Source: Irineochytrium annulatum (Eukaryota > Chytridiomycota > Chytridiomycetes > Chytridiales > Chytridiaceae). From it: a DNA stretch of 53,586 nucleotides. A program made the translations under genes and the position numbers. The notes under the pieces were generated by a model. It saw only the letters and a list, made by a program, of their open reading frames with translations. It was not told the DNA's origin and did no database searches. The stretch covers positions 1-53,586 of the forward strand of contig JADGJL010000054.1 of NCBI GenBank assembly GCA_027600665.1, read 5' to 3'. Shown one piece after another: positions 23,075 through 33,496 of the stretch (within the stretch, counting starts at the first letter, position 1; each line of letters starts with the position of its first letter).

Positions 23075-23735
23075 GTTGGCGCACTGGCGGGTTGTCCCCT
23101 TTGAAATATTTTCTTTTATTTTTATTTTGTATAATTTCGTTTTTATTTTTTTCTTTTTATTCTTTTATAGTTTTGAGATACCCATGGGTCAAGGTTCTGC
23201 TTTATTTGTGTTTCCAGTTTCATGTGCGTTCATTCAACATGCATGTGTGAAATAGATTATTGCAGTATCTCAGGCTTTACACAAAGGAAATGGAAACGAA
23301 GATACTAATACTTCGAGCTGTGTGGGAGAGTCGAACTCTCCAACGTCCGTGTAAAGACGCTATATTCATCCAGTGAGAACACCGCCAGGTGGATTTTCTT
23401 AATTGTCAACGAACCGAAACGACGTCCAGGAGTGGCGGTGATAAGTACCCTTCTTGGGGCACCCGCCGTGCTGTTTACAGCAACCCGTGTCAAAATCTGA
23501 AGGTGGAGTGAATTTCCCTGTGATGATCGTTTTTGATAAACATCGCCGAACCTTCTAAATAAGCATTGGCATCTACTTCACCAACTTGGGCAGCATTAGC
23601 AGAAAGTCGTCCGATTTGTATCTCTAGTACTTGTAGAAGGCGTGAGCTGCGTGCTGAGCCACGGAGTTGGATCTGTCAATACTTCATGCAATTGCAAGAA
23701 ACAAAGGTTATAGTTTTACAAATCTAAAATAATAT
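23075..23735. other. Intergenic region after CLC gene, contains a tRNA-like element
   Basis: T-rich sequence at 23100-23180 probably holds the CLC polyadenylation region. The tRNA-like element at 23317-23385 is listed separately. No protein gene is seen. Confidence 0.4.
23317..23385 (-). tRNA. Degenerate tRNA-Val(TAC)-like sequence, possible pseudogene
   Basis: On the minus strand, GCGGTGT at the 5' end pairs with ACACAGC at the 3' end in 6 of 7 positions. The segment GAGAG-TTCGACT-CTCCC looks like a T arm with one A-C mismatch and a good Pol III B box (GTTCGACTC). TTTACAC resembles a Val anticodon loop (anticodon TAC), but its 5-bp stem only forms if the loop has 8 nt. The D arm is short and the whole is 69 nt with T as the discriminator base. 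It is therefore more likely a decayed tRNA or tRNA-derived element than a working tRNA. Confidence 0.35.
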
Positions 23736-24709
23736 TTGCCAAGCTGGTGGCGCGCGGTATACCGGCGGAAGTGTCGGCATGTTAACAGTTTAAAAACATC
23801 AAATCCAGTCGTGAAGGTGGTGATGTCAAAATGTACGCGATTGCATCCCGAATTCGACGCCCTTGAACAAAATCGGCCGCGCCTCCAACAGACCAAACGT
23901 CGGCCAACTGCACCTGCAATGCCGGCCGCCCTCTTCGCCGCGCCGCGAATCCCGTACATCTACATGATGGGTTCCCGACCTTCGAACTCGCAACTGTTCC
24001 TTTACCATGCGGCCAGCAAAAAGAGTTTCGCTCGCATCAAGTCCACGAAGGAGATCTTAGCCCGATCTGACAGCCGCCTATTCCCGCCCCGTCTGCTTTT
24101 CCCTGAGCCTCTCACCGTTATCTGGACACAGGTGAACAGCGCGTACTCTATTCCTTCGCAGTACGTCTTGTTAACCCTGCAACGCAGGCCGTCCTTTCGC
24201 AGCTGCCCACCGCAGCCCCACATCTACCCCGCCCCTGTTGCTCCCATCTCACCGACCCGAAATCCTGCCACGTCATCGATCTTTCCCCGATTCTGAACGA
24301 CCCGGAAACCCTCTGGCTCCTCGCCTTACCCGAGATGGCCTTCCACGAGTTCTGCGGGACGGGTTCCGAGGGTTTTGACGGCGGCCAGGAACGCATCAAC
24401 CTGCTCCTCATCCCCGATCCAGACATCGCCGAGTGGCTCGTCGCGAGCGGCTTCATCGCGTCCGATCGCGGTGGGGAGAGGCCCGTCGTGTTATGGTCGA
24501 GGGGCAGGAAGGCGGACCTGGGAGAGGTTATCAACAATCTAAGGGAGGAGTTTTGGGAGCTAGAAGGAGTGAGGCCGCACGTGCACGTAGCGTTAGTCGT
24601 CAAAGCCGTCGAGATTGTTGGGGAGGTAAAATCTGTCATGGCGCAGAACCAGGAGGCGGTTGATGGCGTCACGGGGTCGCTGGCGAAGTTCACCCTCTCG
24701 GCAAAGTAA
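23736..24709 (+). CDS. Hypothetical protein, two exons, unknown family
   Basis: Exons 23736-24131 and 24188-24709 join in phase 0 across a 56-nt intron (CAG/GTGAAC ... AACGCAG), for up to 305 residues. The start is uncertain: other in-frame ATGs are at 23823 and 23921, the last giving MPAALFAAPRIPYIY. The C-terminal half looks like a folded globular domain: VIDLSPILNDPETLWLLALP, MAFHEFCGTGSEGFDGG, INLLLIPDPDIAEWLV, ADLGEVINNLREEFWEL and a C-terminal helix AVEIVGEVKSVMAQNQEAV. Conserved-looking Cys and Gly residues suggest a real fold, but I cannot assign a family. It converges on the next gene with about 400 bp between. Confidence 0.55.
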
Positions 24710-25105
24710 CATTGGCTTCTTTAAGCCTGATCATTTCGTGACACATCATCAGTTGCGTGCCATACCTCTTCATATCTCTCTTTACCTCGCGCATGCGTTT
24801 CTGCACCTCTTCATTTGTGTTGCCGATCCTTTATGTTTCCGCTCAATGCCAATGTCCAAGCCCTGCTCCTTTCCTTTATGCAAGTTCTGTACCGTGGCAA
24901 AACCGTCGCTGTCAAACAACATTTATTGCAGGACTTCCTTTATCCCGTGCGAGAGAGCGAATATAAGCGTTTAAGAATTAATCGCGATGATGAAGACAGA
25001 ACGACACCTAGTACAGGAAATCAAAACACCCTTTCCCTCGTTCAAAACTCAAATCACCATCATAGATTTGTGAGAAATGGATGTTTGCCTTCGAAATTAG
25101 TTCGA
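24710..25105. other. Convergent intergenic region
   Basis: The 3' ends of the two unrecognised genes face each other here. Short open frames on the plus strand show no domain and no codon bias like the neighbours. Nothing else is seen. Confidence 0.4.
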
Positions 25106-26090
25106 CTAAGTACGAGAGACAACGTCGATGAGGGCCTTTTGATTAGAAATAATGTTCCACCCGGGTGGCCTTGCCTACAGAGAGCCCAATTTCAGTTGAC
25201 AAAATGATATACGAGAGCTCTTACGTTTGTCGTGGAGTCAATGTGAGCAAAGGAGAGGATTACAGCGCGTCGGCCCTCCTTGTATCCGCTGTAAGGTTCG
25301 GTCTCGATCATAGCACCTATCGAGGCTGGTTAGACACAAGACGCAAAGTCGAAAACCATATAAAGTCGCCAACGGCGTGTGTGATGCGTTACCAGAAATG
25401 ATATTGTAACGCGCGGTGTACTCGTGGCCGGTCTTGGTGGCCCCGCCTAAAATTCTCTTCCTCTTGAAATGCACGCTGGGGTGGTGCTCGTTCGTCATCA
25501 TCCCGGGGAGCGTGAGCGACGTCGACTCGCCGGAGCCATCGTACGGAGGCGGTTGCTTATAAGGTCAACGGTGACCCGGCGTATTAGACGGCGGCATACG
25601 AGACCCGGTCTAACCCACGAGCGGCGCAACAAGCCGACGCGACGCGTAGAAAAGGAGAGCCATAACTCACCCAGATGTCCTTCTTCGTGGCCTTGTGCTG
25701 CTCCGCCTTCGCACCCATCCCCATCGGCGGCCCCGGTAAAATCTGCGGCAGCGTGACGACATTCTCCTTCTCGTCCTTGTCTGACCCCACGCCAGCCGCC
25801 GGCATGCCGGCCGCCGCCACGAGCGCGTCCTTGTTGTTCTTCGCGACCCCCGCCCCGGTTGGCACCGGCAGCGCGTTCAGGGTCGTCGGGTTGGTCGTCA
25901 CGGCCGTCGACAGCGGGCCGTTGCCAGAGGACAGGACGAGGACCTTGGTCTTCCGCGGGCTCGCGCCGTTACCGGCGCGTACGCCGCCTTTACGGCCGCC
26001 GGGGTGGCCCGGGTCCTTGTACGAGAGCTTATATTCGGTCAGGAAAGGTTTGTTAGCGCCGGGGCGCGCGCCCGTCCCTGTGGTGCGCAT
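25106..26090 (-). CDS. Hypothetical tyrosine/proline-motif protein, four exons
   Basis: Exons 26090-25671, 25555-25393, 25325-25225 and 25174-25106 join with consistent phase for about 250 residues. The N-terminus reads ANKPFLTEYKLSYKDPGHP, followed by a low-complexity Gly/Ala/Pro/Thr region. The second half holds QPPPYDGSGE, HHPSVHFKRKRILGG, GHEYTARYNIISA, TEPYSGYKEGRRAV and RPPGWNIISNQKALID. Short blocks with spaced Tyr, Pro and basic residues, no hydrophobic core and no membrane segment are typical of proteins that lie along microtubules, including axonemal inner proteins. In a flagellated fungus that is a reasonable guess, but it is inference only. All three introns have standard GT-AG ends. 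Confidence 0.6.
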
Positions 26091-26657
26091 CGTCGGTAGA
26101 CCCCGCGAACTTCTTTAGTGGAAAAGCAGTCGACGACGTGTCCTGAGCGACGCGGGTTGACGGCCTTGCAAACAGTGGGCGTGCCGACGCGAGTGGCGGC
26201 GAGGTAGTGGATCGGAGACCTTGTTCAATGGCGAGTGGATTGGCGCCAAAACGCGTAAATCCCGGAGAATCAAATTGCCTTCAGGAAATCAGGAACTGTG
26301 CCTGTTTGCTTCACCATATAGAGAATGGTTATGTTTATAAGAAAAGCAGTGCGCGAGTAATAAACTTGCGCAGTACTTATGCGCATCTAAAGGAATAAAA
26401 CCGCCTAATTGTCCGTTGCGCCGACTAGACACCGTTGTCACGCTACCAATAAATTTGGAACCAGCAGAGCTTGTGTGTTTCACGTAAGAAATGCCCGAGG
26501 CAGGTCAGGAACTTCTGCAAAATATCATTCTTACTGTTACATTTCCTTGCTTAGCAATTAGGTACACGCAAAGACTATATCACGATGGCATAATAAAACG
26601 AGAATGTGGCAATAGAACAGCTTCAGATGATCTCGGGAAATAGAGGAAAGGGGGCAG
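26091..26657. other. Intergenic region between SEC12 3' end and the tyrosine/proline-motif gene
   Basis: Tandem minus-strand genes flank it. It is AT-rich from 26270 on, with only short open frames that I do not believe. It should contain the SEC12 side of a promoter and terminator pair. Confidence 0.35.
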
Positions 26658-28359
26658 CTACAAATATTGGTCGTCCTCCAATGTGTACAAATAAACACCA
26701 AGGAACCCAAGAAGGACGAGCAAAATAAGCATTTGCAGGATATAAATAAATGACAGGGCTGACACCACACGTTAGACGGTTCGGTAAGAAGTCTCACCTT
26801 TTTTCTTTGGTATTAATGCAACATGACAGGTGCCGTCCGCCGACCCGGACACGATCACTTCGCGCGACGGGCTAAACGCCAAACACGTTATAGGAAACGT
26901 ATGCGCGTTGGGAACCTTCCATCGTGCCTAACGCAGCCAGCCTTAGCTCGGACATATCGCATTAGCAAACCAGAAAGGCCACAAACCTGTAGGGAAGAGG
27001 CGTCGTAGACCGTTATGCTCGAGTCGTTACTCCCCAGCCCCAAGAGCTCGCCGTTGAAACTCATAGCGAACGCGGTGGTTGGCTTCAATCCGACCACCTT
27101 GGTGCGGGCGAGGGTCCAGTTCGAGGTGTCCCACTTGCAAAGATAGGACTTCTTGCGGGATCGGGCGTTAATGACGAGGAACAGATAGCCTTCGGTGGAA
27201 CCGCGGCCGAACCTTCAGGATTACAGCAGTTAATTTCGTATTCTGGGTGCAGGCGCTCTCACTTTGAACCACGAAAGTCACACACGATCGACTTCGACAT
27301 GACAGGTTTCTCAATAGACCAGACCGTGTCTCCGCGAGGGACATTCGTCACGTAGCAGTGCGTCTCCGAGACGCAGACCAGCTATACAAGAATGAGTAGA
27401 ACACAACAAAAGACAGTGAACCTTATCGGAAGTCGCATTGAAATGCGCGTCGTAAACCTCACCGCCTATGTCTAATGAGGGCATTAACGGCTTGAGCTCT
27501 GGCCATCGCCACACTGCCAGCTACGAAGTATTAGCTGATGTGTTGACGGCCATATTCAAACCTTTCCGTCAGTCAATCCTGTCGCCAGCGAATTCCCGTC
27601 CGGACTGAACGCCGTGACCCTTTGATATGATGACGCACCGCGATCCACCGTCTTGAGCCCTGATTGCTCGATCAATCTGCTTAAAAGTCAGCAAGAGACT
27701 CCGGCAACGCCTGCCTGTCCAGTCCGCCTCCACCGTCATTCCTTTCATTTCCTCCCCGCCTCTCTCTTCCCTCCTGAGCACGCTCGTCGCCCTCCTGAAA
27801 CACCAACCCTTCCTCGCCTCCAAAGCCTTCTCACCCTCCGTAACCACCTCCCGTCGCAAAAAACTTAATAACCTTGACTCCTTTAAAGTGAAAACCTTCA
27901 TGTTCTCGTTCCCTGTCTCCTCCGGGCAGTTGGCGGCCGCCACGACCGTCTTCTCCCTCGGGTGCACGGCGAGCGACATGCAGCCGTCGTCGTCCTGCGT
28001 GAAGTAGTGGCTGGCCACTTGCCGCATGTCCAGCGTCTTCTCGTTGACCTCATAGACGATCTGACGATCGTTCAGCGTGAAGAAAAGAAACCCGAAGCGA
28101 ACAAAAACTCACGGCAGCGTTCTTGACGCCGGACTTGTTGGGCCCACCTCCACCTCCAACAACGACCCGTGGCTTCTTTGGAGTAAACGCGAGTGAGAAG
28201 ACTGGGAAACCGATTTGATGCATCGCCGTGCCCTTGAGGCCGCTCCTCCCTGATAATTTGGGCCCAACCAGACTCTTGGTGAGTAATTTGACGCTACGCG
28301 ATGCCACGCGGGGGCGATCACGTACCTCGGGTGACGGCCGGGGGCTGCGGGCTCGCCAT
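26658..28359 (-). CDS. SEC12: SEC12-type guanine nucleotide exchange factor for SAR1 (COPII), WD40 with C-terminal membrane anchor
   Basis: Exons begin 28359-28326, 28249-28113, 28060-27873, 27676-27562, 27520-27422 and 27381 onward, phase-consistent. The start MASPQPPAVTRG splices into GFPVFSLAFTPKKP. Next is GGGGGPNKSGVKNA, the glycine-rich K-loop region that binds potassium and Sar1 in Sec12, then IVYEVNEKTLDM and blade repeats: QRVTAFSPDGNSLATGLTDG, VYDAHFN, MSFNGELLGLGSND and ITCLAFSPSREVIVSGSADG. The final exon, after a phase-1 intron, encodes the single transmembrane helix LILLVLLGFLGVYLY and a short tail LEDDQYL. It acts on the ER membrane, loading GTP on Sar1 to start COPII budding. 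Size (about 400 residues) resembles animal PREB and short fungal Sec12 forms without the large lumenal domain. Confidence 0.92.
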
Positions 28360-28572
28360 TTGCGATCGTCACTGAATGGAAGCGGCTTGTAGAATCGTCA
28401 ATGGCAGAAACTCTAGAAGACCTGTGCCAGTGAACCGTTACCAAATGAAAGTCTAATTAAATGATATAGGGTCACAACTAGTGAATTATTTAATGTTACT
28501 GTAATAAGTAGTCCTTGACATCATAGAAATTCAAAACACAGGTATAAATAAGATATAGAGGCCACAATACAA

Positions 28573-31500
28573 TCACGTGGAGGCCGGAACCCTCGGTTCG
28601 CAGATCTTGGACTGCTCGTACAGGTCCGCCGTGTCGAGGCTCACCCAGTCGTCCCTTAGCCACGTCTGCATTCTCTCGTCGTCCTTAAAATCGTAGTTTC
28701 CCTTCTGGCTCGCAAGAATTGACTCGAACAGTCGGCTGATGAGCCGGAATTTTGTGAAGTTGATCACCTTTTCGGACTCGGGTACGTCGTGCGGGTTAGA
28801 CTTGTAAGCGGTCGCGACCTCGGTGGCGGAGAGGAAGGTCGGGTTGCCGTCCTCGGTGAAAGTGAGATCTTTGAGGTTCACGCCGAGGTATGGAAGAAGC
28901 GGGACTTCGGGCTTGCGATCTTTCAGCGCGTTCATGGATTGGCGGTATACTCGGTAAGATCCTGACAGCTTAGCATTAGAGGACATCCCGAACCATATAA
29001 GTAACTCGTTTACCTTCATCCGACACTGTCCGGTTTAAAATATTCCAAACGTCCCAATATTTCGCCGGAAGTGCCTTCCACTAATAAGAGTAATAGCGCG
29101 TCAGAATGTTGTTAAACGCATCGCAATTTCACCAACCGTCTTCTTCAGCCGCGTGATGGCACCCAAATTCAGCCCGGCAACGATCTCGAACACGGTGTTG
29201 AAGTTGTTCCACTTCAAGCACAGATGAGCAATAAAGATGAACCTCTTGATGACCGACACCCTGTCCTTAATCTTAGTCGCCCTCACAACCTCGCTCGCGA
29301 CGCCGTACGCCACCCTGTTAAACCAATTGATCAATGCCACGAGCCTCGACCTCGGCCTGCCGGACCCCGTGGGCGTGACGGCCGACGACGGCGTAACGAC
29401 CGTTGAGCTCTGCTGGTTCCACGCCTGGCAGTAGAACTCCTCGATCCTGATCCGCCGGAACTGGGAATGCTCCATCAGCGTCAGCTGCTGCGCGATGGCC
29501 GTCGGGTCCATCTCGGACATGGTCATCTTAGGTGGCTCGAGCATGCTCAGCGCAAGAGAAAGGGAGAAGCCCGCGGCCGACGCCGGCGCCGCCGAGCCCG
29601 GCATGCCCATCGTGCTCGCCTTAGACCCACGTCGGAGGCTGTGGTGAGACGTCAGCGCGGGCACGTGCTCGTCCCCGTCGTCCTCAGACATGGTTGACGG
29701 CTCCCGTGACACATGACCCCCACGCGTCAACGAATCCTTGGAGCTGAAGGCCGACGCCATGTTCGTGCCGCTCCTCTTCAGCGCCCCGCCCTTCTCCTTC
29801 TCCGCACTTACGGGCGACGGCGACGGTGCCGCCGTAGGTGTCTTGACCGGGCTTGTAGCGTTGATAATGTTCGGGTTCCTCGTCGGCAAATAAGAGGCTC
29901 GGTTGGCGTGCAGTTGGGCCTGGAGCGGTTTCACGCGCTCCTCCAAGTTCTTGAGGATGCTCGAGACAAAGAGGATGCGCCGCGGGTCAGCCTTGACGTG
30001 CCTGTCGAGGAAAAGTCGGACGAGGTCATACAGTTGCTGGTTGCGCGAGAAGTCCTCTGGGTGGCCCTCAATCCACTTCTTGAAGACGTTCAAGACGCGT
30101 AGCTGAAGGAAGCCGTCCATCTCCTTGTCCTTGGCCGCGGTGGATGCTGCCGTCGGAAGCGTTGTGAGGTTCGAGTTGCTGGTCGTGATGGCCGCCGCCG
30201 CGTGGTGATGCTTGTCCTTGTCGCCGCTATGCTTCGTCAGGTTCGCCAAGAAGCCTTTCTTCTCGCCTTTCTCGTGCTTTTCCGGGGACGCCTTTGGTGG
30301 AGCCACAACCGGCTCCGCGTGGACCGTCCCGGAAGAGTTTGGCGAGGGAAAGCCATCGATGGACCACCCAATCTCGAGATAGCGTAGCACGAGCAGCCGC
30401 CCGACGTCCACCGCGTCCGCGAAGTACCTGTACGTTCTCAAAAAGTCTGGCATGAAGTCCGCGTCGGACGCCACACCCTGCGCCGATAGCATGTTCACTA
30501 ATGTCGCAAGTGTTGCGCCCCTCACGCAATTCTCCTCCGTAATCGCCGGCGGCTCACGTCGACCCATCACGTATCCAGGCCCCACCAGCTCGGGCGGCGC
30601 GTCTGACGGTTGCGCCGATCCTACCTCCGCCAGCCCGAGCGCTGCGTAGAATTCCGGGTCAAGCGTCGCGCGGACGCCGTCGAGCCGGCTCGCCTGAATC
30701 CATATGGGTCCCATGCGCGGCATAGACGGCGTTGGCGCGGGCTTGGCCTTGATCCCGTTCGTCGCAGCCGCGGCGGCAACGGTTAAGGAAACGGCCTTAA
30801 AGGAGGTACCGAGCTGGGAAGGGTGGTTGGAGGTCAAGGACGCCTCCGAACTCAACTTCCCCCGCGCGGCGAGGAGGTGCGCCTTCGAGTCCGTGGTCGC
30901 CGCCCTCTGATGGCCGCCGTGGCCCTCGTGCCCGAGACAGTCCACGGACTTCCAATTATGCGTTGACGAGTTTGCCGGTCCCGCCACCTGAGAAGACAGC
31001 GAGCTCCTAGCGCTGCCGCCCTCGCCCGTTCCACCTGCACCACCGACTCCCAGATCAGACCCGAGACTGATGCCGGACCCGCCGCCAAGGTGAAGCGACT
31101 TTAAATGCACTGGAAGCCCGATCGCTGGCGACTTCCCGCCATGGTCGTTGCTCAGCCGCTTGCTAGACTCTGACCGCAGACTCGCCGTCCGCGGTCGGAT
31201 CTCCGGCCCGCTGTCCTCCGACCTCATCGACATCCTATCGCCGAGCTTGCTGCTGTCCCGTACCGACGACCCAAGCAGCGTGGACTCGTCCGCGGGCGAT
31301 GACCTCCCGTTGCGTTGCTGACCCTTGTACGCGCTGAATGGCCTGTCGTCGTCCTCCCCGTCGTCGTCCTGAAGTGCAAAGGAGGCGAGGGATTTAAGGT
31401 TGTCGGAGGGCGCAAAGCTCGCGCCTATATTGGGGCCAAAGCTAAAGTCGGATCCGTTCAGACTAACCGAGTCCGCGAACCCGCCGCCACTCCCGGCGCG

Positions 31501-32116
31501 CGCGACGCCGACGCCGGACCGTTCGGCCTGAGACCGCTTGAACTGCGTGAAGCCGAGGTCCTGACTCCTCATCTCATCGTCGCTCGCGAGCTCCGATATT
31601 GAGCTGGACATCTCTGGTTTTAGGGACGGATCCAGTTGGAAGCTCGCTGGCCGGAAGAAGAGCGAGCTGCCGCCACCTCCACCTCCGCCGCCTCCACCGC
31701 CACCCCGCAAGCTTGAAGGCATCAAGTCCGATACGGAGTCCAAGTTCTCCGTATTCATATCGCCGCCGCTGGAATCACACGAAAAAAAGCGCGTCAATGA
31801 CTCGATAATAACCATTAGGAGTCAGTTACCTCGGGATCGCATTGGATCCGGACGCGATGTCGGGGACGGAGAAGGAGTGCTGATGCGCGAGGCCCGTGAA
31901 GTAGTTCTGAGACGACTGCCGGACGTGGGAGGCGGTGAGGGTGAGGGTGGCCGACGACATGCTGCCGAAGCTGCCGGCCGAGGACATGCGCGAGTGGCCC
32001 CCGAGGTTCCTCGGGGTCACGTACAGGCTGGCCGAGGTGGGCTCCGCGTCGACGGTCGGGGTCGGGGCGGCCGGCATCGGCGCTTCGGGGCCGGCGCCGT
32101 GCATGGAGGTGGCCAT
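28573..32116 (-). CDS. Ras guanine-nucleotide exchange factor (RasGEF-N plus CDC25 domain)
   Basis: ATG at 32116 (MATSMHGAGPE); the first intron (phase 2) ends with CCAG before GGDMNTENLD. About the first 380 residues are disordered, rich in Ser, Gly and Asp, with a 12-Gly run. From about residue 430 the RasGEF-N region is seen (RGATLATLVNML, FMPDFLRTYRYFADA, VFKKWIEGHPEDF, RLFLDRHV). The CDC25 domain begins with AQQLTLMEHSQFRRI and continues with RLVALINWFNRVAYGVASE, FIFIAHLCLKWNNFNTVFEIVAGLN and RLKKT; short exons then give YWDVWNIL and YRVYRQSMNALK, ending in PYLGVNLKDLTFTEDGNP. It activates Ras by releasing GDP. About 1,120 residues, no SH3 domain seen. The domain pair is near-certain; the exact Ras target is unknown. 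Confidence 0.92.
31667..31715 (-). repeat. Poly-glycine coding microsatellite in RasGEF
   Basis: A GGN-type run encodes about 12 consecutive Gly residues in the disordered N-terminal region of the RasGEF protein. Codons are mixed (GGT/GGC/GGA), so it is not a pure trinucleotide repeat. Confidence 0.75.
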
Positions 32117-32272
32117 GGTCAATGAAGGATTGGGGTCAAAACTCCAATCACGTCGCGCCGGGCCACTATTGGTAAAGCCACGCCGCGAGAGTGGGCTCGC
32201 CTGATCGGCGATCGGCGGAAGTGTCGAGGCAGTATTTATATTGATACATGATATTATTGTGTATTAAATGCA

Positions 32273-32760
32273 TTATTGGTTCTTCAGCTCTTCGTCAATC
32301 TCCTTGAGTAGCCGCTCATCAATGTGCGAACGCAACCGGACCTCCTTCCCTTCCGCGTCCGTCGCTACCCTCGGCTGCGGCTTTGGCAACATCTCCTCCA
32401 TCTTGTAAGCCCCCCAGGTGCCGACGCACGCGAATGCGAACACACCTAAGACTGTTATAGCGATTGCGAGGCTGTAAAACTCTCAATTTTACCCAAAAAG
32501 AAGTACAGCCGGCTGTACGGGTCCACCCTCTGTATCATCTCCCGCATCTCTTTTACGCTCGGAAGGACGCTGGCTGTCGGCGGTGGCTTGTCCGTGGGGC
32601 CCTTCCGCGGCTGGTCCTCCACCGACTTCGACTTCGGTTGATGCGGCCGCCGCTTCATCATCGAATTGAGGACGACCGGCCGTGGGGCCGGCGCGATCGC
32701 CCTTGGCGTCGCCGTTAATGAGAGGAAGCGAGAATGCCGAGTGATTGAGAATGCCAACAT
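32273..32760 (-). CDS. Small single-pass membrane protein with mitochondrial-type N-terminus
   Basis: Exons 32760-32493 and 32451-32273 join in phase across a 41-nt intron (GTAAAA ... CTATAACAG), for 148 residues. The N-terminus MLAFSITRHSRFLSLTATPRAIAP is basic, lacks acidic residues and has hydroxylated residues, as in a mitochondrial presequence. After a Lys/Pro-rich linker comes EMREMIQRVDPYSRLYFF, then a hydrophobic helix (FLVLGVFAFACVGTWGAY) formed across the splice, then a charged C-terminal tail with a helix (DERLLKEIDEELKNQ). This is the shape of small inner-membrane assembly factors, but I cannot name a family. Confidence 0.6.
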
Positions 32761-33496
32761 TTGACGACAACGGGGCTTCCTTGATTCTTGATTTGCTATC
32801 CTGGCTTAGGCTGCTTTCCGTCGTTTTCGCTTTTGCGTTGGTAAGTTAAAAGGCCCTGTCCTCAAACTCCCGTCCCTGATATGACCTCCAGGGACAGCTC
32901 CTACTCCTCTTTGTCAGGTTCCCGCGGACCCGGATTGGCAGGTTCATAAGCGATTGCCTTCTTACGGGAGCGCAGGGGAGGAGAAGTCGGGACGGTCTCC
33001 GTCGGGGGCGTCCCCGAGTGCCGGATTGGCTATTCCGGCGGGCGCGACTGTGGAACTCGAGGCGGCAGCTGACCGAATTAGAGCCGTTGTCGGACCGCGA
33101 CCATTTTTGGGGCAAGTTATTGCGGTTTAAGTGCCGTGTCGGGACGGTAGTGGACGTATCGGACAGAGCCGCGTGAAAGTTGGATTGGGACTGGTGAATT
33201 TTGTGTCCAACTTGGTATTTAAGTGGACGTGTCCGACGTGGCTGGCGCGCAGGTTGTGGGTACGTGTTAGATAAGAGCCCTCACCTTAACGGTGTCAGCG
33301 CAAGCCGTGCTGACCGCATTAATCCGTCGACAATGGAATAATATTATAGATGAGAAATGAAGTGATCGATCCGCAACGTTTGCGCTTCACGAAAAAAGAA
33401 ACTGTTTCTTCCTAGTGCGCTAATACGAACACTCATTATTGAGAGCAACAAGAGTGAGTGTATTAGGTCAGGCAATGTTTGTTCTCTATGCAACTA
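32761..33496. other. Intergenic region
   Basis: About 735 bp between the start of the small membrane protein gene and the 3' end of the hydrolase gene, both on the minus strand. A 90-residue minus-strand frame at 32846-33115 is Arg/Ser-rich and shows no domain. Nothing else is supported. Confidence 0.35.

Noticed and set aside
28308..28444. A minus-strand frame upstream of SEC12 reading through the first intron
   Set aside because: It is out of frame with the WD40 exons; the short exon MASPQPPAVTRG with a 76-nt intron restores the frame.
29713..30102. A 129-codon plus-strand frame
   Set aside because: Arg-rich antisense shadow of the RasGEF-N region.
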